Shown: positions 38,008 through 49,424, counted from the stretch's first letter. The stretch: DNA of 64,000 bases from Gp6-AA40 sp036407095 (GCA_036407095.1 DASWZV010000151.1:11412-75411), one strand, 5' to 3'. The notes: generated from the letters alone by a model not told the origin. Numbers and translations are program-made.

Positions 38008-38027
38008 GAAGTGACTTCACATCTCGT

Positions 38028-38402
<375 letters not shown>

Positions 38403-38411
38403 GACATCGCC

Positions 38412-38885
38412 ATGCCCCGCAGACGAGAAATCCCGAAGCGCGAACTGGCCGCCGACCCGCTCTACAACAGCGTGCTCGTCAGCAAGTTCATCAACACCGT
38501 GATGCACGACGGCAAGCGCAGCACCGCCGAGCGCATCCTCTATAAGAGCTTCGACATCATCAAAGAGCGCACCGGTGACGACCCGCTCAAGGTGTTCAAG
38601 AAGGCGCTCGACAACGTGAAGCCGAGTCTCGAGGTGAAGTCACGTCGCGTCGGCGGCTCGAACTATCAGGTGCCGGTCGAAGTGAACCCGAATCGTCGCC
38701 TCTCGCTCAGCATCCGCTGGCTGGTCGGCTACGCGCGCGATCGCGGCGACGGCAAGACGATGCAGGAGAAACTCGCAAACGAATTGCTCGACGCGTCGAA
38801 CCTGCGTGGCGGCGCCGTCAAGAAGCGCGAAGACACGCACCGGATGGCCGAAGCCAACAAGGCATTCGCCCACTATCGCTGGTAA
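38412..38885 (+). CDS. rpsG: 30S ribosomal protein S7
   Basis: 157 residues. S7 landmarks: MPRRREIPKRELAADPLYNS, KFINTVMHDGKRSTAERILY, VKSRRVGGSNYQVPVEV and KREDTHRMAEANKAFAHYRW at the C-terminus. It nucleates assembly of the 30S head and in many bacteria autoregulates the str operon. The gene starts 9 bp after rpsL; the ribosome binding site AGGAC overlaps the rpsL stop codon. Confidence 0.97.
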   Translation: MPRRREIPKRELAADPLYNSVLVSKFINTVMHDGKRSTAERILYKSFDIIKERTGDDPLKVFKKALDNVKPSLEVKSRRVGGSNYQVPVEVNPNRRLSLSIRWLVGYARDRGDGKTMQEKLANELLDASNLRGGAVKKREDTHRMAEANKAFAHYRW

Positions 38886-38894
38886 GTGGTGTAG

Positions 38895-38920
38895 GCCGGG
38901 TCTTGTGGTGTAGACCCGGC
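38895..38920 (+). repeat. Hairpin between rpsG and fusA
   Basis: GCCGGGTCT/AGACCCGGC with loop TGTGGTGT, preceded by GTAG. Nearly the same hairpin occurs at 47163-47188 (GGCGGGTCT/AGACCCGCC), with compensated changes. It belongs to the REP-like group. Confidence 0.7.
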
Positions 38921-38977
38921 GTAAGAGTCGGAAATCGCAGCAAAACGTTAGGAAGCAGCTAGAGAAACGGATCGGCA

Positions 38978-41089
<2,112 letters not shown>

Positions 41090-41092
<3 letters not shown>

Positions 41093-41211
41093 GGCCTCAG
41101 GAATCAGGCCTCGGGCCCCAGGGCTGGGCAAGGATTTAGGCATGAGCGCTGAGGCTTCAGGACTGAGGCCTTGGACAGCACTGAGGCCTGGGGCCTGAGC
41201 CCTGAGGCCTA
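41090..41211 (+). repeat. Heptamer hairpin, GGCCTCA arms, fusA-tuf
   Basis: The left arm starts in the fusA stop codon (TGAGGCCTCAGG) with units GGCCTCA, GGAATCA, GGCCTCG, GGCCCCA. The right arm has CTGAGGC units (CTGAGGC, TTCAGGA, CTGAGGC, CTGGGGC, CTGAGCC, CTGAGGC). The centre is irregular. The unit TGAGGCC recurs in four other gaps of the cluster. Confidence 0.9.
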
Positions 41212-41228
41212 CGACGGGAGCGACAGAC

Positions 41229-42425
<1,197 letters not shown>

Positions 42426-42428
<3 letters not shown>

Positions 42429-42514
42429 GAATCAGGAGTCAGGAATCAGGAATCAGCTCTGGCCTTGGAATCAGGCCTGATTCCCCCTGATTCCCGATTC
42501 CCAAAAGGATTCAG
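42426..42514 (+). repeat. Heptamer hairpin, GAATCAG arms, tuf-rpsJ
   Basis: The left arm starts in the tuf stop codon (TAGGAATCAGG) and has units GAATCAG, GAGTCAG, GAATCAG, GAATCAG and a later GAATCAG. The right arm has CTGATTC twice and CGATTC once. The AAAAGGA ribosome binding site of rpsJ follows at once. Confidence 0.85.
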
Positions 42515-42516
42515 TT

Positions 42517-42852
42517 ATGGCTATGTTCTCAGACAAAATTCGAATCCGCCTCAAAGCGTACGACTCGCGGATTCTCGACCAGTCGACCGGCGAGATCGTC
42601 GACACGGCCAAGCGCACCGGCGCGAGGCTGGCGGGCCCGATTCCGCTGCCGACCGCGAAGAACAAGTGGACGGTGCTGCGCTCGCCGCACGTCGACAAGA
42701 AATCGCGCGAGCAGTTCGAGATCCGCACGCACAAGCGGCTGATCGACATCTTCGAGCCGACGCCGCAGACGGTCGACGCGTTGATGAAGCTCGATCTGCC
42801 CGCCGGTGTGGACGTGGAGATCAAGGCGTTCGGCAAGGAACACGGGAAATGA
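42517..42852 (+). CDS. rpsJ: 30S ribosomal protein S10
   Basis: 111 residues. S10 landmarks: KIRIRLKAYDSRILDQS, GPIPLPTAKNKWTVLRSPHVDKKSREQFEIRTHKR with the long ribosomal loop, and PAGVDVEIK at the C-terminus. First gene of the S10 cluster, with a good ribosome binding site AAAAGGA. The stop codon TGA is the first triplet of the next repeat element. S10 also takes part in transcription antitermination with NusB. Confidence 0.97.
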   Translation: MAMFSDKIRIRLKAYDSRILDQSTGEIVDTAKRTGARLAGPIPLPTAKNKWTVLRSPHVDKKSREQFEIRTHKRLIDIFEPTPQTVDALMKLDLPAGVDVEIKAFGKEHGK

Positions 42853-42946
42853 GGCCTCAGGGGCCAGGGCCCAGGCCTCAGGGCTGGGCCAGGCCCGAGG
42901 CCTCGAACAGCCCTGGGCCCCGAGGCCCGAGGCCTGAAGCCTGATA
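42850..42946 (+). repeat. Heptamer hairpin, GGCCTCA arms, rpsJ-rplC
   Basis: Begins in the rpsJ stop codon with TGAGGCCTCAGG, followed by GGCCAGG, GCCCAGG, CCTCAGG; the right arm has CCCTGGG, CCCCGAG, GCCCGAG, GCCTGA. The period-7 pattern is clear in the flanks and blurred in the centre. Confidence 0.85.
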
Positions 42947-42958
42947 GGGACAGCCAAG

Positions 42959-43642
42959 ATGGTGAACGGAATAATCGGCAAGAAAGTTGGGATGACCCAG
43001 TTGTTCGACGCCGATGGAAGTGTGCATCCAGCGACCGTGCTCAAGGCCGGCCCGTGCGTCGTCGCGCAGGTGAAGACGAAAGAGACCGACGGCTACGAAG
43101 CGGTGCAGCTCGGGTTCGTCGATGCCAGACCGACCAAGGAGAACAAGCCGACGCAGGGGCACTTCAAGAAGTCTGGCGTGCCGGCGACGCGCGTGACCCG
43201 GGAAGTGCAGCTGAAGGCCGGCGACGATCCGGTCAAGGCGGGCGATCAGATCAGCGTCTCCATCTTCGCCGATGGCGAGCGCGTCGACGTCGTCGGCACC
43301 AGCCGGGGCAAGGGTTTTCAGGGCGTCGTCAAGCGGCATCACTTCAAGGGCGGCCGCGCGACGCACGGCTCGATGTTCCACCGCGCGCCCGGGTCGATTG
43401 GCGCGTCGTCGTATCCCTCGCGCGTCGTCCGCGGCATGCGCATGGGCGGCCACATGGGATCGGACCGCGTCACCGTGCGCAACCTGAAAGTGCTGCGCGT
43501 CGACGCGGAGAACAACCTGCTGATGCTCGAAGGCGCAGTGCCTGGCGGGCCGAACACGGTGGTGTTGATCCGCAAGGCCGTGGCTGCCAAGCGCATCAAG
43601 GTCGCGCAGGTGGAGCCGGTGAAGAAGAAGGGCAAGAAATAA
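42959..43642 (+). CDS. rplC: 50S ribosomal protein L3
   Basis: 227 residues. L3 landmarks: GIIGKKVGMTQLFD, GTSRGKGFQGVVKRHHFKGG (contains the Gln methylation region of many L3 proteins), RATHGSMFHRAPGSIGASSYPSRV, and GGHMGSDRVTVRNLKV. Binds domain VI of 23S rRNA near the peptidyl-transferase centre. Ribosome binding site AGGGA 12 bp before ATG. Flanked by heptamer elements on both sides. C-terminal tail Lys-rich. Confidence 0.97.
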   Translation: MVNGIIGKKVGMTQLFDADGSVHPATVLKAGPCVVAQVKTKETDGYEAVQLGFVDARPTKENKPTQGHFKKSGVPATRVTREVQLKAGDDPVKAGDQISVSIFADGERVDVVGTSRGKGFQGVVKRHHFKGGRATHGSMFHRAPGSIGASSYPSRVVRGMRMGGHMGSDRVTVRNLKVLRVDAENNLLMLEGAVPGGPNTVVLIRKAVAAKRIKVAQVEPVKKKGKK

Positions 43643-43731
43643 GGCCCCAGGCCTCAGGCCTCAGGGCTCAGGGCTGGGCTAGACCCCAGACTGATGCCTG
43701 CTGAGGCCCGAGCCTGGGCCCTGAGGCCTGT
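43640..43731 (+). repeat. Heptamer hairpin, GGCCTCA arms, rplC-rplD
   Basis: TAAGGCCCCAGG at the rplC stop, then GCCTCAG twice and GGCTCAG; the right arm has CTGAGGC, CCTGGGC and CCTGAGGCC. GAGG in the last unit sits about 10 bp before the rplD start and probably serves as its ribosome binding site. Confidence 0.85.
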
Positions 43732-43735
43732 AGTT

Positions 43736-44386
43736 ATGACTGTCGATGTAGTCAACCAGCAGAACGAGAAAATCGGATCACTCGATCTGAACGACGCCGT
43801 GTTCGGCGGCCGGGTGAAGACCGATTTGATTCACGCGTCGGTGATCCGTGCCAACGCGGCGGAGCGGCGCGGCACGCACGCGACCAAGAACCGCGCGCTC
43901 GTCAGCGGCTCGGGGAAGAAGCCCTGGCGGCAGAAAGGCACCGGCCGCGCCCGTGTCGGCGAGATCAGAAATCCCCTCTGGCGCAAGGGCGGCACGGTGT
44001 TCGGGCCGCAGCCGCGCAGCTACGAATATCAACTCCCCAAGAAGGTGGAGAAGGGCGCGCTGCGCGCGGCGCTCACCCAGAAGCTGCGCGACGGCGAGGT
44101 GATCGTCGTCGATGCGCTCAGCGTGGGCGAGATCAAGACCAAAGCTGCGGCGGAGATGTTGAAGCGGCTGGGCGTGAGCGGCGGAAAGAACGCCACCGCA
44201 AAGAAAGCCAGCAAAGTGCTGCTCGTCGACGTCAAGCCCGAGGATCGGCTCGCGTTGTCGGTGCGCAACATCGAGGGCGTGCAGCTGCTCGCCAGCAATC
44301 GCATCAGCGCGCGCGACGTGATGGACACGCGGCGGGTTGTGCTGACAAGGGCGGCGATGGAAAAGCTGCAAGAGGCCCTTGGATGA
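43736..44386 (+). CDS. rplD: 50S ribosomal protein L4
   Basis: 216 residues from ATG at 43736. L4 landmarks: RRGTHATKNRALVSGSGKKPWRQKGTGRARVGEIRNPLWRKGG (the loop lining the exit tunnel), VFGPQPRSYEYQLPKK, and NIEGVQLLASNRISARDVM. L4 also represses the S10 operon in enterobacteria; here no S10 leader is obvious because the gene order continues from tuf. The stop codon is followed at once by the ATGCAAN-type element. Confidence 0.96.
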   Translation: MTVDVVNQQNEKIGSLDLNDAVFGGRVKTDLIHASVIRANAAERRGTHATKNRALVSGSGKKPWRQKGTGRARVGEIRNPLWRKGGTVFGPQPRSYEYQLPKKVEKGALRAALTQKLRDGEVIVVDALSVGEIKTKAAAEMLKRLGVSGGKNATAKKASKVLLVDVKPEDRLALSVRNIEGVQLLASNRISARDVMDTRRVVLTRAAMEKLQEALG

Positions 44387-44466
44387 AATTCAAGATGCAC
44401 CATGCAAAACGCCCGTTGAGATAGCCAGTTCCTTTTTGCATTTTGCATTTTGACTTTTGCATTACA
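44384..44466 (+). repeat. Heptamer hairpin, ATGCAAN arms, rplD-rplW
   Basis: Left arm ATTCAAG, ATGCACC, ATGCAAA after the rplD stop codon; right arm TTTTTGCATTTTGCATTTTG followed by ACTTTTGCATTAC, all 7-nt steps. The loop is irregular and less GC-rich than in the other copies. The same unit family as at 10582-10683 and 56798-56888. Confidence 0.9.
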
Positions 44467-44476
44467 GAGACACGTC

Positions 44477-44767
44477 ATGAAGCTCACAGAAGTCATTCGG
44501 CGCCCGCTCATCACCGAGAAGACGACGGTGATCCGCGAGGAGAACCGGACGCTGGTGTTCCAGGTCGCGATGAACGCGAACAAGATCGACATCAAGCGCG
44601 CCGTCGAGAAGCTCCTGGGCTCGAAGGTCGAGAGCGTGCGCACCTCGCTCGCGCACGGCAAGGTCAAGCGCCAGGGGCGCTCGATCGGCCGGCGCTCGGA
44701 CTGGAAGAAGGCGTACGTGAAGCTGCGGGAAGGCGAGAAGCTGCCCGAGTTCCTGCAGGGAGCGTAG
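44477..44767 (+). CDS. rplW: 50S ribosomal protein L23
   Basis: 96 residues from ATG at 44477. Landmarks: IRRPLITEKTTVIREENRTLVFQVAMNANKIDIKRAVEKL and the beta hairpin with RRSDWKKAYVKL. Located at the tunnel exit; docking site for trigger factor and SRP. The upstream ribosome binding site is weak (AGAGA). The stop codon is 4 bp from the rplB start, so translation is coupled. Confidence 0.96.
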   Translation: MKLTEVIRRPLITEKTTVIREENRTLVFQVAMNANKIDIKRAVEKLLGSKVESVRTSLAHGKVKRQGRSIGRRSDWKKAYVKLREGEKLPEFLQGA

Positions 44768-44771
44768 ACAG

Positions 44772-45596
44772 ATGCCAATACGTAAATACAACCCGACGTC
44801 GCCCGGACTCCGCGGCAAGACCTCGCTCACCTTCGACGAGATCACGGCCAGCGAGCCGTACCGTCCGCTCACCGAGACGTTGCACCGCTCCGGTGGCCGG
44901 AACAATCAGGGTGAGCTGACCGCGTGGTGGCGGGGCGGCGGACACAAGCGCCTCTACCGGATCATCGACTTCAAGCGGGACAAGAAGAACATCCCGGCGA
45001 AGGTCGAGACGGTCGAGTACGACCCGAACCGTTCGGCGCGGATTGCGCTCGTCACCTACGCGGATGGCGAGAAGCGCTACATCCTCCAGCCGGCCGGGAT
45101 CAAGGTGGGCGACTCGATCGTCGCCGGCGACAGCGTGGACATCCTGCCGGGCAACTGTCTCCCGCTCAAGAGCATTCCGCTCGGCACGCAGATCCACAAC
45201 GTGGAGCTGAAGCCCGGCAAGGGCGGACAGATCGCGCGCAGTGCCGGGTCGTGGGTCCAACTGGTCGCGCGCGAGGGCGCCTACGCGTCGGTCAAGATGC
45301 CGTCGGGCGAGATTCGCAAGATCAGCGTCGAGTGCGTCGCGACGATCGGGCAGGTCGGCAACATCGACCACGAGAACGTGTCGATTGGCAAGGCCGGCCG
45401 CAGCCGCTGGCTCGGCAAGCGTCCGCACGTGCGCGGCGTCGCGATGAACCCGGTCGATCACCCGCTCGGTGGTGGTGAAGGCAAGACCTCTGGTGGACGT
45501 CATCCGGTGTCGCCATGGGGCCAGCCGACGAAGGGCTACAAGACGCGCCGTCGGAAGGACACGAATCGCTTCATCGTACAGAGGCGTCCGAAGTAG
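44772..45596 (+). CDS. rplB: 50S ribosomal protein L2
   Basis: 274 residues. Landmarks: RSGGRNNQGELTAWWRGGGHKRLYR, the RNA-binding LKPGKGGQIARSAGSWVQL region, and the C-terminal GVAMNPVDHPLGGGEGKTSGGRHPVSPWGQPTKG with the conserved His of the peptidyl-transferase contact. The usual N-terminus MPIRKYNPTSPGLR is intact. One of the most conserved proteins of the large subunit. Confidence 0.98.
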   Translation: MPIRKYNPTSPGLRGKTSLTFDEITASEPYRPLTETLHRSGGRNNQGELTAWWRGGGHKRLYRIIDFKRDKKNIPAKVETVEYDPNRSARIALVTYADGEKRYILQPAGIKVGDSIVAGDSVDILPGNCLPLKSIPLGTQIHNVELKPGKGGQIARSAGSWVQLVAREGAYASVKMPSGEIRKISVECVATIGQVGNIDHENVSIGKAGRSRWLGKRPHVRGVAMNPVDHPLGGGEGKTSGGRHPVSPWGQPTKGYKTRRRKDTNRFIVQRRPK

Positions 45597-45613
45597 GCAG
45601 CATAGGAACAAGC

Positions 45614-45952
45614 ATGAGTCGCTCACTGAAGAAAGGTCCCTTCGTCGACACGGCGCTGCTCGAAAAAGTCGAGTCGATGAATCGGGCGAACGAGAAGAAG
45701 GTCGTCAAGACGTGGTCGCGCCGGTCGACGGTGATTCCCGAGATGGTGGGCCACACCATGGCGGTGCACAACGGGAAGAAGTTCATCCCGGTGTACGTGA
45801 CCGAGAACATGGTGGGTCACAAGCTCGGCGAGTTCGCGCCGACGCGTACGTTCAAGGGCCACACCACGAAGACAGAGAAGGCGGCCCCGACGGCCCCGGC
45901 ATCTGGCGCACCGGCGGCCGGTGGCGGGTCGGCGCCCGCCGCGAAGTCGTAA
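45614..45952 (+). CDS. rpsS: 30S ribosomal protein S19 with Ala/Pro-rich tail
   Basis: 112 residues from ATG at 45614 with AGGAA upstream. Standard S19 core MSRSLKKGPFVDTALL to KLGEFAPTRTFKGHTTK (about 88 residues), which binds 16S rRNA in the head. The extra 24 residues are almost only Ala, Pro, Gly, Thr and Lys, absent from most S19 proteins and possibly a disordered extension like those of rplV and rplQ here. Confidence 0.95.
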   Translation: MSRSLKKGPFVDTALLEKVESMNRANEKKVVKTWSRRSTVIPEMVGHTMAVHNGKKFIPVYVTENMVGHKLGEFAPTRTFKGHTTKTEKAAPTAPASGAPAAGGGSAPAAKS

Positions 45953-45964
45953 CGGGAGAGAGGC

Positions 45965-46438
45965 ATGGTTGAAGCACAGGCAACCGCGCGCGGTGTTCGC
46001 ACCTCGGCCCAGAAGGCGGGTCTGGTCTGCGATCTGATCCGCGGCAAGAGCGTCAATCAGGCGCTGGCGACGCTGCAGTTCACGCGCAAGATGATCGCGC
46101 GTGAGATCGCGAAGGTGCTGCGTTCGGCGGTCGCCAACCTGCAGCAGCGGGACGGCTTCAGCGGCGACATCGATCGACTCTATGTCGCCGCCTGCTACGC
46201 GAATCAGGGGATGTCGATGAAGCGCGTGCGCCCGGCCCCGATGGGGCGTGCATACCGCGTGGTGAAGCGCACGGCGCACCTGACGGTCCGCGTGGCGGAG
46301 CGGCCGCTGAAGATCGCGAGCGCGGGCGACGAGCCCGCGGCGATGTCGGGACGCTCGCGTTCGGCGAACGCCGGCTCAACAGGTTCAGCTGGTGCAGCAG
46401 GTGCTCGCCGCGGCAAGAAAGCCGCGGCGACCGCGTAA
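45965..46438 (+). CDS. rplV: 50S ribosomal protein L22 with extended tail
   Basis: 157 residues. Core: RTSAQKAGLVCDLIRGKSVNQALATLQF, RSAVANLQQRDGF and the loop VRPAPMGRAYRVVKRTAHLTV that reaches into the exit tunnel. The core ends near residue 115; the remaining 40 residues are low complexity (Ser/Ala/Gly, ending RRGKKAAATA). Good ribosome binding site GGGAGAGAGGC. Confidence 0.94.
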   Translation: MVEAQATARGVRTSAQKAGLVCDLIRGKSVNQALATLQFTRKMIAREIAKVLRSAVANLQQRDGFSGDIDRLYVAACYANQGMSMKRVRPAPMGRAYRVVKRTAHLTVRVAERPLKIASAGDEPAAMSGRSRSANAGSTGSAGAAGARRGKKAAATA

Positions 46439-46457
46439 GAGGAAGAGAGGACTGACA

Positions 46458-47153
46458 GTGGGCCAGAAGGTTCACCCGTACGGATTCCGGCTGGGCTTCA
46501 ACAAGACCTGGCGCTCGCGCTGGTACTCGGATCGCGATTACGCGAAGCTGCTCCATGAGGATCTCGCGCTTCGTGAAGATCTGAAGAAACGCTTCTCGCA
46601 CGCCGGCGTGTCGCGGATCGAGACCGAGCGCGCCGCCAACAACCTGAAGATCGACATCTACACGTCCCGCCCCGGGATCATCATCGGGCGCAAGGGGACG
46701 GAAGTCGACAAGTTGAAGCAGGAGATCCAGAAGCGCACGAGCCGCGAGGTCTTCATCAACATCCAGGAGATCCAGAAGCCCGAGCTCGAAGCGCAGCTCA
46801 TCGCCGAATCGGTTGCCGTGCAGCTCGAGAAGCGCGTGGCGTTCCGCCGGGCGATGCGCAAGGCGGTGGAATCGGCGCTGCGGTTCGGGGCGCGCGGGAT
46901 CAAGGTGCGCGTGTCGGGCCGCTTGAACGGCGCGGAGATCGCGCGCTCGGAGTGGTACCTGCACGGTCAGCTGCCGCTGCAGACCCTGCGCGCCGACATC
47001 GACTACGGATTCGCCGAGGCCAATACGACCTACGGGCAGATCGGCGTGAAGGTGTGGCTCTACAAGGGTGAGCGGCTGGTGCCGCGCGTCGGACGCGACG
47101 AGGAGTACCGCGATCGCGGTCCGCGTCGTCCGGCCGGTCGCGAGCAGCGATAG
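46458..47153 (+). CDS. rpsC: 30S ribosomal protein S3
   Basis: 231 residues from GTG at 46458 with GGAAGAGAGGACTG upstream. Landmarks: MGQKVHPYGFRLGFNKTWRS, the KH domain motif IIIGRKGTEVDKLKQE (residues 70s), and the C-terminal GVKVWLYKGERLVP. Part of the mRNA entry tunnel helicase. The start overlaps no neighbour; a frame upstream at 46392 belongs to the rplV tail and is not part of S3. Confidence 0.97.
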   Translation: MGQKVHPYGFRLGFNKTWRSRWYSDRDYAKLLHEDLALREDLKKRFSHAGVSRIETERAANNLKIDIYTSRPGIIIGRKGTEVDKLKQEIQKRTSREVFINIQEIQKPELEAQLIAESVAVQLEKRVAFRRAMRKAVESALRFGARGIKVRVSGRLNGAEIARSEWYLHGQLPLQTLRADIDYGFAEANTTYGQIGVKVWLYKGERLVPRVGRDEEYRDRGPRRPAGREQR

Positions 47154-47162
47154 CGGGTGTAG

Positions 47163-47188
47163 GGCGGGTCTTGTTCTTCAGACCCGCC
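47163..47188 (+). repeat. Hairpin between rpsC and rplP
   Basis: GGCGGGTCT/AGACCCGCC with loop TGTTCTTC, preceded by GTAG. It is a sister of the hairpin at 38895-38920 with one compensated pair. Confidence 0.7.
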
Positions 47189-47207
47189 GCCAAGAGGGAT
47201 TACGCAG

Positions 47208-47630
47208 ATGTTGATGCCCAAGAAGGTCAAGTACCGCAAGCAGCAGCGCGGGCGCATGACCGGCAAAGCGTGGCGCGGATCGGACGTCTCGTTCGGCGAC
47301 TACGGCCTGAAGGCGATGGAGCCGGCGTGGATCACCGATCGGCAGATCGAGGCGGCTCGGGTCGCGATGACGCGGTTCATCAAGCGCGGTGGCAAGATCT
47401 GGGTCCGCATCTTCCCGGACAAGCCGATCACGAAGAAGCCGCAGGAAACCCGTATGGGGAAGGGCAAAGGCGCCCCCGAGCAGTGGGTCTGCGTCGTCCG
47501 TCCGGGCAAGGTGCTCTTCGAGATGGAAGGCGTGACCGAAGTGGAAGCGCGCAAGGCGATGCAGCTGGCGTCGGCGAAGCTCCCGATCAAGACGAAGTTC
47601 GCCACACGGTTCGCGCAGGAGACGGTCTGA
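47208..47630 (+). CDS. rplP: 50S ribosomal protein L16
   Basis: 140 residues. Landmarks: MLMPKKVKYRKQQRGRMTGK, GDYGLKAMEPAWITDRQIEAARVAMTRFIKRGGKIWVRIFPDKP and RMGKGKGAPEQWVCVVRPG. It binds the A-site region of 23S rRNA and is typically hydroxylated on Arg. TGATG overlap with rpmC. The start is preceded by AAGAGGGATTAC. Confidence 0.97.
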   Translation: MLMPKKVKYRKQQRGRMTGKAWRGSDVSFGDYGLKAMEPAWITDRQIEAARVAMTRFIKRGGKIWVRIFPDKPITKKPQETRMGKGKGAPEQWVCVVRPGKVLFEMEGVTEVEARKAMQLASAKLPIKTKFATRFAQETV

Positions 47631-47827
47631 TGAAGGCAGCGGAAATTCGAGACATGTCGGTCGACGATCTGCGCGTCCGCGAACGCGATCTCGACGACCA
47701 GCTGTTCAAGCTGCGGATCCAGAAGTCGATGGGACAGCTCGAGGCGCCGGCCAAAGTGCGCGGCGTGCGGCGGGACCTCGCGCGAATCAAGACGATTCTG
47801 CGGGAAAAGACAGTGGAGACCACATGA
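47630..47827 (+). CDS. rpmC: 50S ribosomal protein L29
   Basis: 65 residues starting within the rplP stop codon (TGATG). Landmarks: MKAAEIRDMSVDDL, QLFKLRIQKSMGQLEAPAKVRGVRRDLARIKTIL. A small two-helix protein near the tunnel exit. The last codons overlap the rpsQ start (ACATGA), so coupling is tight. Confidence 0.95.
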   Translation: MKAAEIRDMSVDDLRVRERDLDDQLFKLRIQKSMGQLEAPAKVRGVRRDLARIKTILREKTVETT

Positions 47828-48078
47828 GCGCGAAGTCACAGGTCACGGGCACCGTCATCAGCGACAAGATGGACAAGACCGTCGTCGTGGCCGTCGAGCG
47901 AAGCGTGCGGCACGGCGTCTACGGCAAGACGCAGCGGAAGACGTCGACGTTTGTCGCCCACAACGAAGGCAACGACGCCAAGATGGGTGACACCGTGTCG
48001 ATCGCCGAAACCCGGCCGCTCAGCCGCCGCAAGCGGTGGGTGGTCGTCAGCGTGGTCGCGCGCGCGGCACGAGTGTAG
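47824..48078 (+). CDS. rpsQ: 30S ribosomal protein S17
   Basis: 84 residues. Landmarks: GTVISDKMDKTVVVAVERSVRHGVYGKTQRKTSTFVAHNE and DTVSIAETRPLSRRKRWVVV. OB-fold protein of the 30S body. Start overlaps the rpmC stop (ATGA). Confidence 0.96.
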   Translation: MSAKSQVTGTVISDKMDKTVVVAVERSVRHGVYGKTQRKTSTFVAHNEGNDAKMGDTVSIAETRPLSRRKRWVVVSVVARAARV

Positions 48079-48087
48079 GAGACAGCC

Positions 48088-48456
48088 ATGATCCAGATGC
48101 GCTCGATTCTCGACGTGGCCGACAACTCCGGGGCCCGGAAGATCTCGGTGATCAACCCGATCGGCGGGTCCACGGGTCGCTACGCGCGGCTCGGCGACAT
48201 CATCACCGCGTCGGTCAAGGAAGCGACGCCGGACGGCACCGTCAAGAAGGGTCAGGTCGTCAAAGCGGTGATCGTGCGGACGCGGAAGGAGCACCGCCGT
48301 CGCGACGGCAGCTACATCCGCTTCGATCGCAACGCCGCCGTGCTGATCAACGATCAGCACGAGCCGATCGGCACACGCGTGTTCGGGCCGGTGGCGCGCG
48401 AACTGCGGGAGCGGCGATTCATGAAGATCATCTCGCTCGCGCCAGAGGTGCTCTAA
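48088..48456 (+). CDS. rplN: 50S ribosomal protein L14
   Basis: 122 residues. Landmarks: MIQMRSILDVADNSGARKI, GDIITASVKEATPDG, KAVIVRTRKEHRRRDGSYIRFDRNAAVLIN and GTRVFGPVARELRE. Contacts 16S rRNA in an intersubunit bridge and is the target of RsfS-type silencing. First gene of the classical spc order; ribosome binding site AGGAGA. Confidence 0.97.
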   Translation: MIQMRSILDVADNSGARKISVINPIGGSTGRYARLGDIITASVKEATPDGTVKKGQVVKAVIVRTRKEHRRRDGSYIRFDRNAAVLINDQHEPIGTRVFGPVARELRERRFMKIISLAPEVL

Positions 48457-48470
48457 GCGGGAACAGAACG

Positions 48471-48800
48471 ATGTCGAGACTGCAAACACCGATTCGGAAG
48501 AACGACACCGTCATCGTCACGACGGGCAAGTACAACGGCAAGCGGGGCCGCGTGCTCAAGGTCATTCCTACGACCAACCGCCTCATCGTCGAAGGCGTGA
48601 ACATGATCAAACGCCACACCCGTGCGAACCCGCAGCGCAACATCAAAGGCGGGATCATCGAGCGCGAGGGCGCGCTGCACGCGAGCAACGTGCAGCTGGT
48701 GTGCCCCGACTGCGGCAAGGTGACGCGGATTGGCCATCAGATCCAAGGCGATCGCAAGGTGCGGATCTGCCGCAAGTGCGAGGGAGTGGTCGACAAATGA
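48471..48800 (+). CDS. rplX: 50S ribosomal protein L24
   Basis: 109 residues from ATG at 48471. KOW-type motif NDTVIVTTGKYNGKRGRVLKV at the N-terminus. The C-terminal segment has CPDCGK and CRKC motifs that could bind zinc, a form seen in many bacteria. It initiates 50S assembly. Stop overlaps the rplE start (AATGA). Confidence 0.95.
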   Translation: MSRLQTPIRKNDTVIVTTGKYNGKRGRVLKVIPTTNRLIVEGVNMIKRHTRANPQRNIKGGIIEREGALHASNVQLVCPDCGKVTRIGHQIQGDRKVRICRKCEGVVDK

Positions 48801-49339
48801 GCCGGCTCAAGGATCGGTACTCGAAGGACGTCGCCCCGGCGCTCAAGAAAGAGTTCGGCTACAAGAACGTGATGGCGATCCCGAAGATCACGAAGATCGT
48901 CGTCAACATGGGCCTCGGCGAGGCGACGTCGAACGCGAAGATCGCCGACACCGGCGCCGATGAAGTGTCGCGCATCACCGGCCAGAAGGCCGTGGTGCGC
49001 CGCGCGACCAAGTCGATCGCCCAGTTCAAGCTGCGCCAGGGCATGCCGGTCGGCGCCATGGTCACGCTGCGAGGGGAACGGATGTACGAGTTCCTCGATC
49101 GATTGATCAGCATCGCGCTGCCGCGCGTGCGCGACTTTCGAGGCGTATCGCCGAAGGGGTTTGACGGCCGCGGCAACTTCACGCTCGGCTTGCGCGATCA
49201 GCTGCTCTTTCCCGAGATCGACTACATGAAGGTCGACAAGGCGCGCGGCATGAATGTGTCGGTCGTCACGACGGCGAGGACCGATGAAGAAGCGAGGAAG
49301 CTCCTCCAGTTGATGGGGATGCCGTTCAGAACAAACTGA
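48797..49339 (+). CDS. rplE: 50S ribosomal protein L5
   Basis: 180 residues from ATG at 48797 overlapping the rplX stop. Landmarks: MSRLKDRYSKDVAPALKKEFGYKNVMAIPKITKIVVNMGLGEA, RGERMYEFLDRLISIALPRVRDFRG and MNVSVVTTARTDEEARKLL. It binds 5S rRNA with L18 and L25. The stop codon TGA is the first triplet of the next repeat (TGAGGGCCCAGG). Confidence 0.97.
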   Translation: MSRLKDRYSKDVAPALKKEFGYKNVMAIPKITKIVVNMGLGEATSNAKIADTGADEVSRITGQKAVVRRATKSIAQFKLRQGMPVGAMVTLRGERMYEFLDRLISIALPRVRDFRGVSPKGFDGRGNFTLGLRDQLLFPEIDYMKVDKARGMNVSVVTTARTDEEARKLLQLMGMPFRTN

Positions 49340-49424
49340 GGGCCCAGGGCCCAGGCCTCAGGCCTCAGCCTGATGCCTAGCCCAACCCTGAGGCCTGGGG
49401 CCTGGGCCCTGAGGCCTTGGGAGG
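49337..49424 (+). repeat. Heptamer hairpin, GGCCTCA arms, rplE-rpsN
   Basis: TGAGGGCCCAGG at the rplE stop, then GCCTCAG twice and GCCTGATGCC; the right arm has CCTGAGGCC, TGGGGCC, TGGGCCC, TGAGGCC. One of five elements with the same unit in the cluster. Confidence 0.85.

Larger units (their letters stand above)
37528..38027 (+). other. 500-bp gap upstream of the str operon: promoter and structured leader
   Basis: No coding sequence is convincing. The first 150 bp show nothing recognisable. From 37675 there is a probable promoter, followed by an about 320-nt leader with three hairpins described separately. The long leader before rpsL suggests post-transcriptional control of the str operon. 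Genes for RNA polymerase beta subunits, which often precede rpsL, are not here. Confidence 0.6.
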
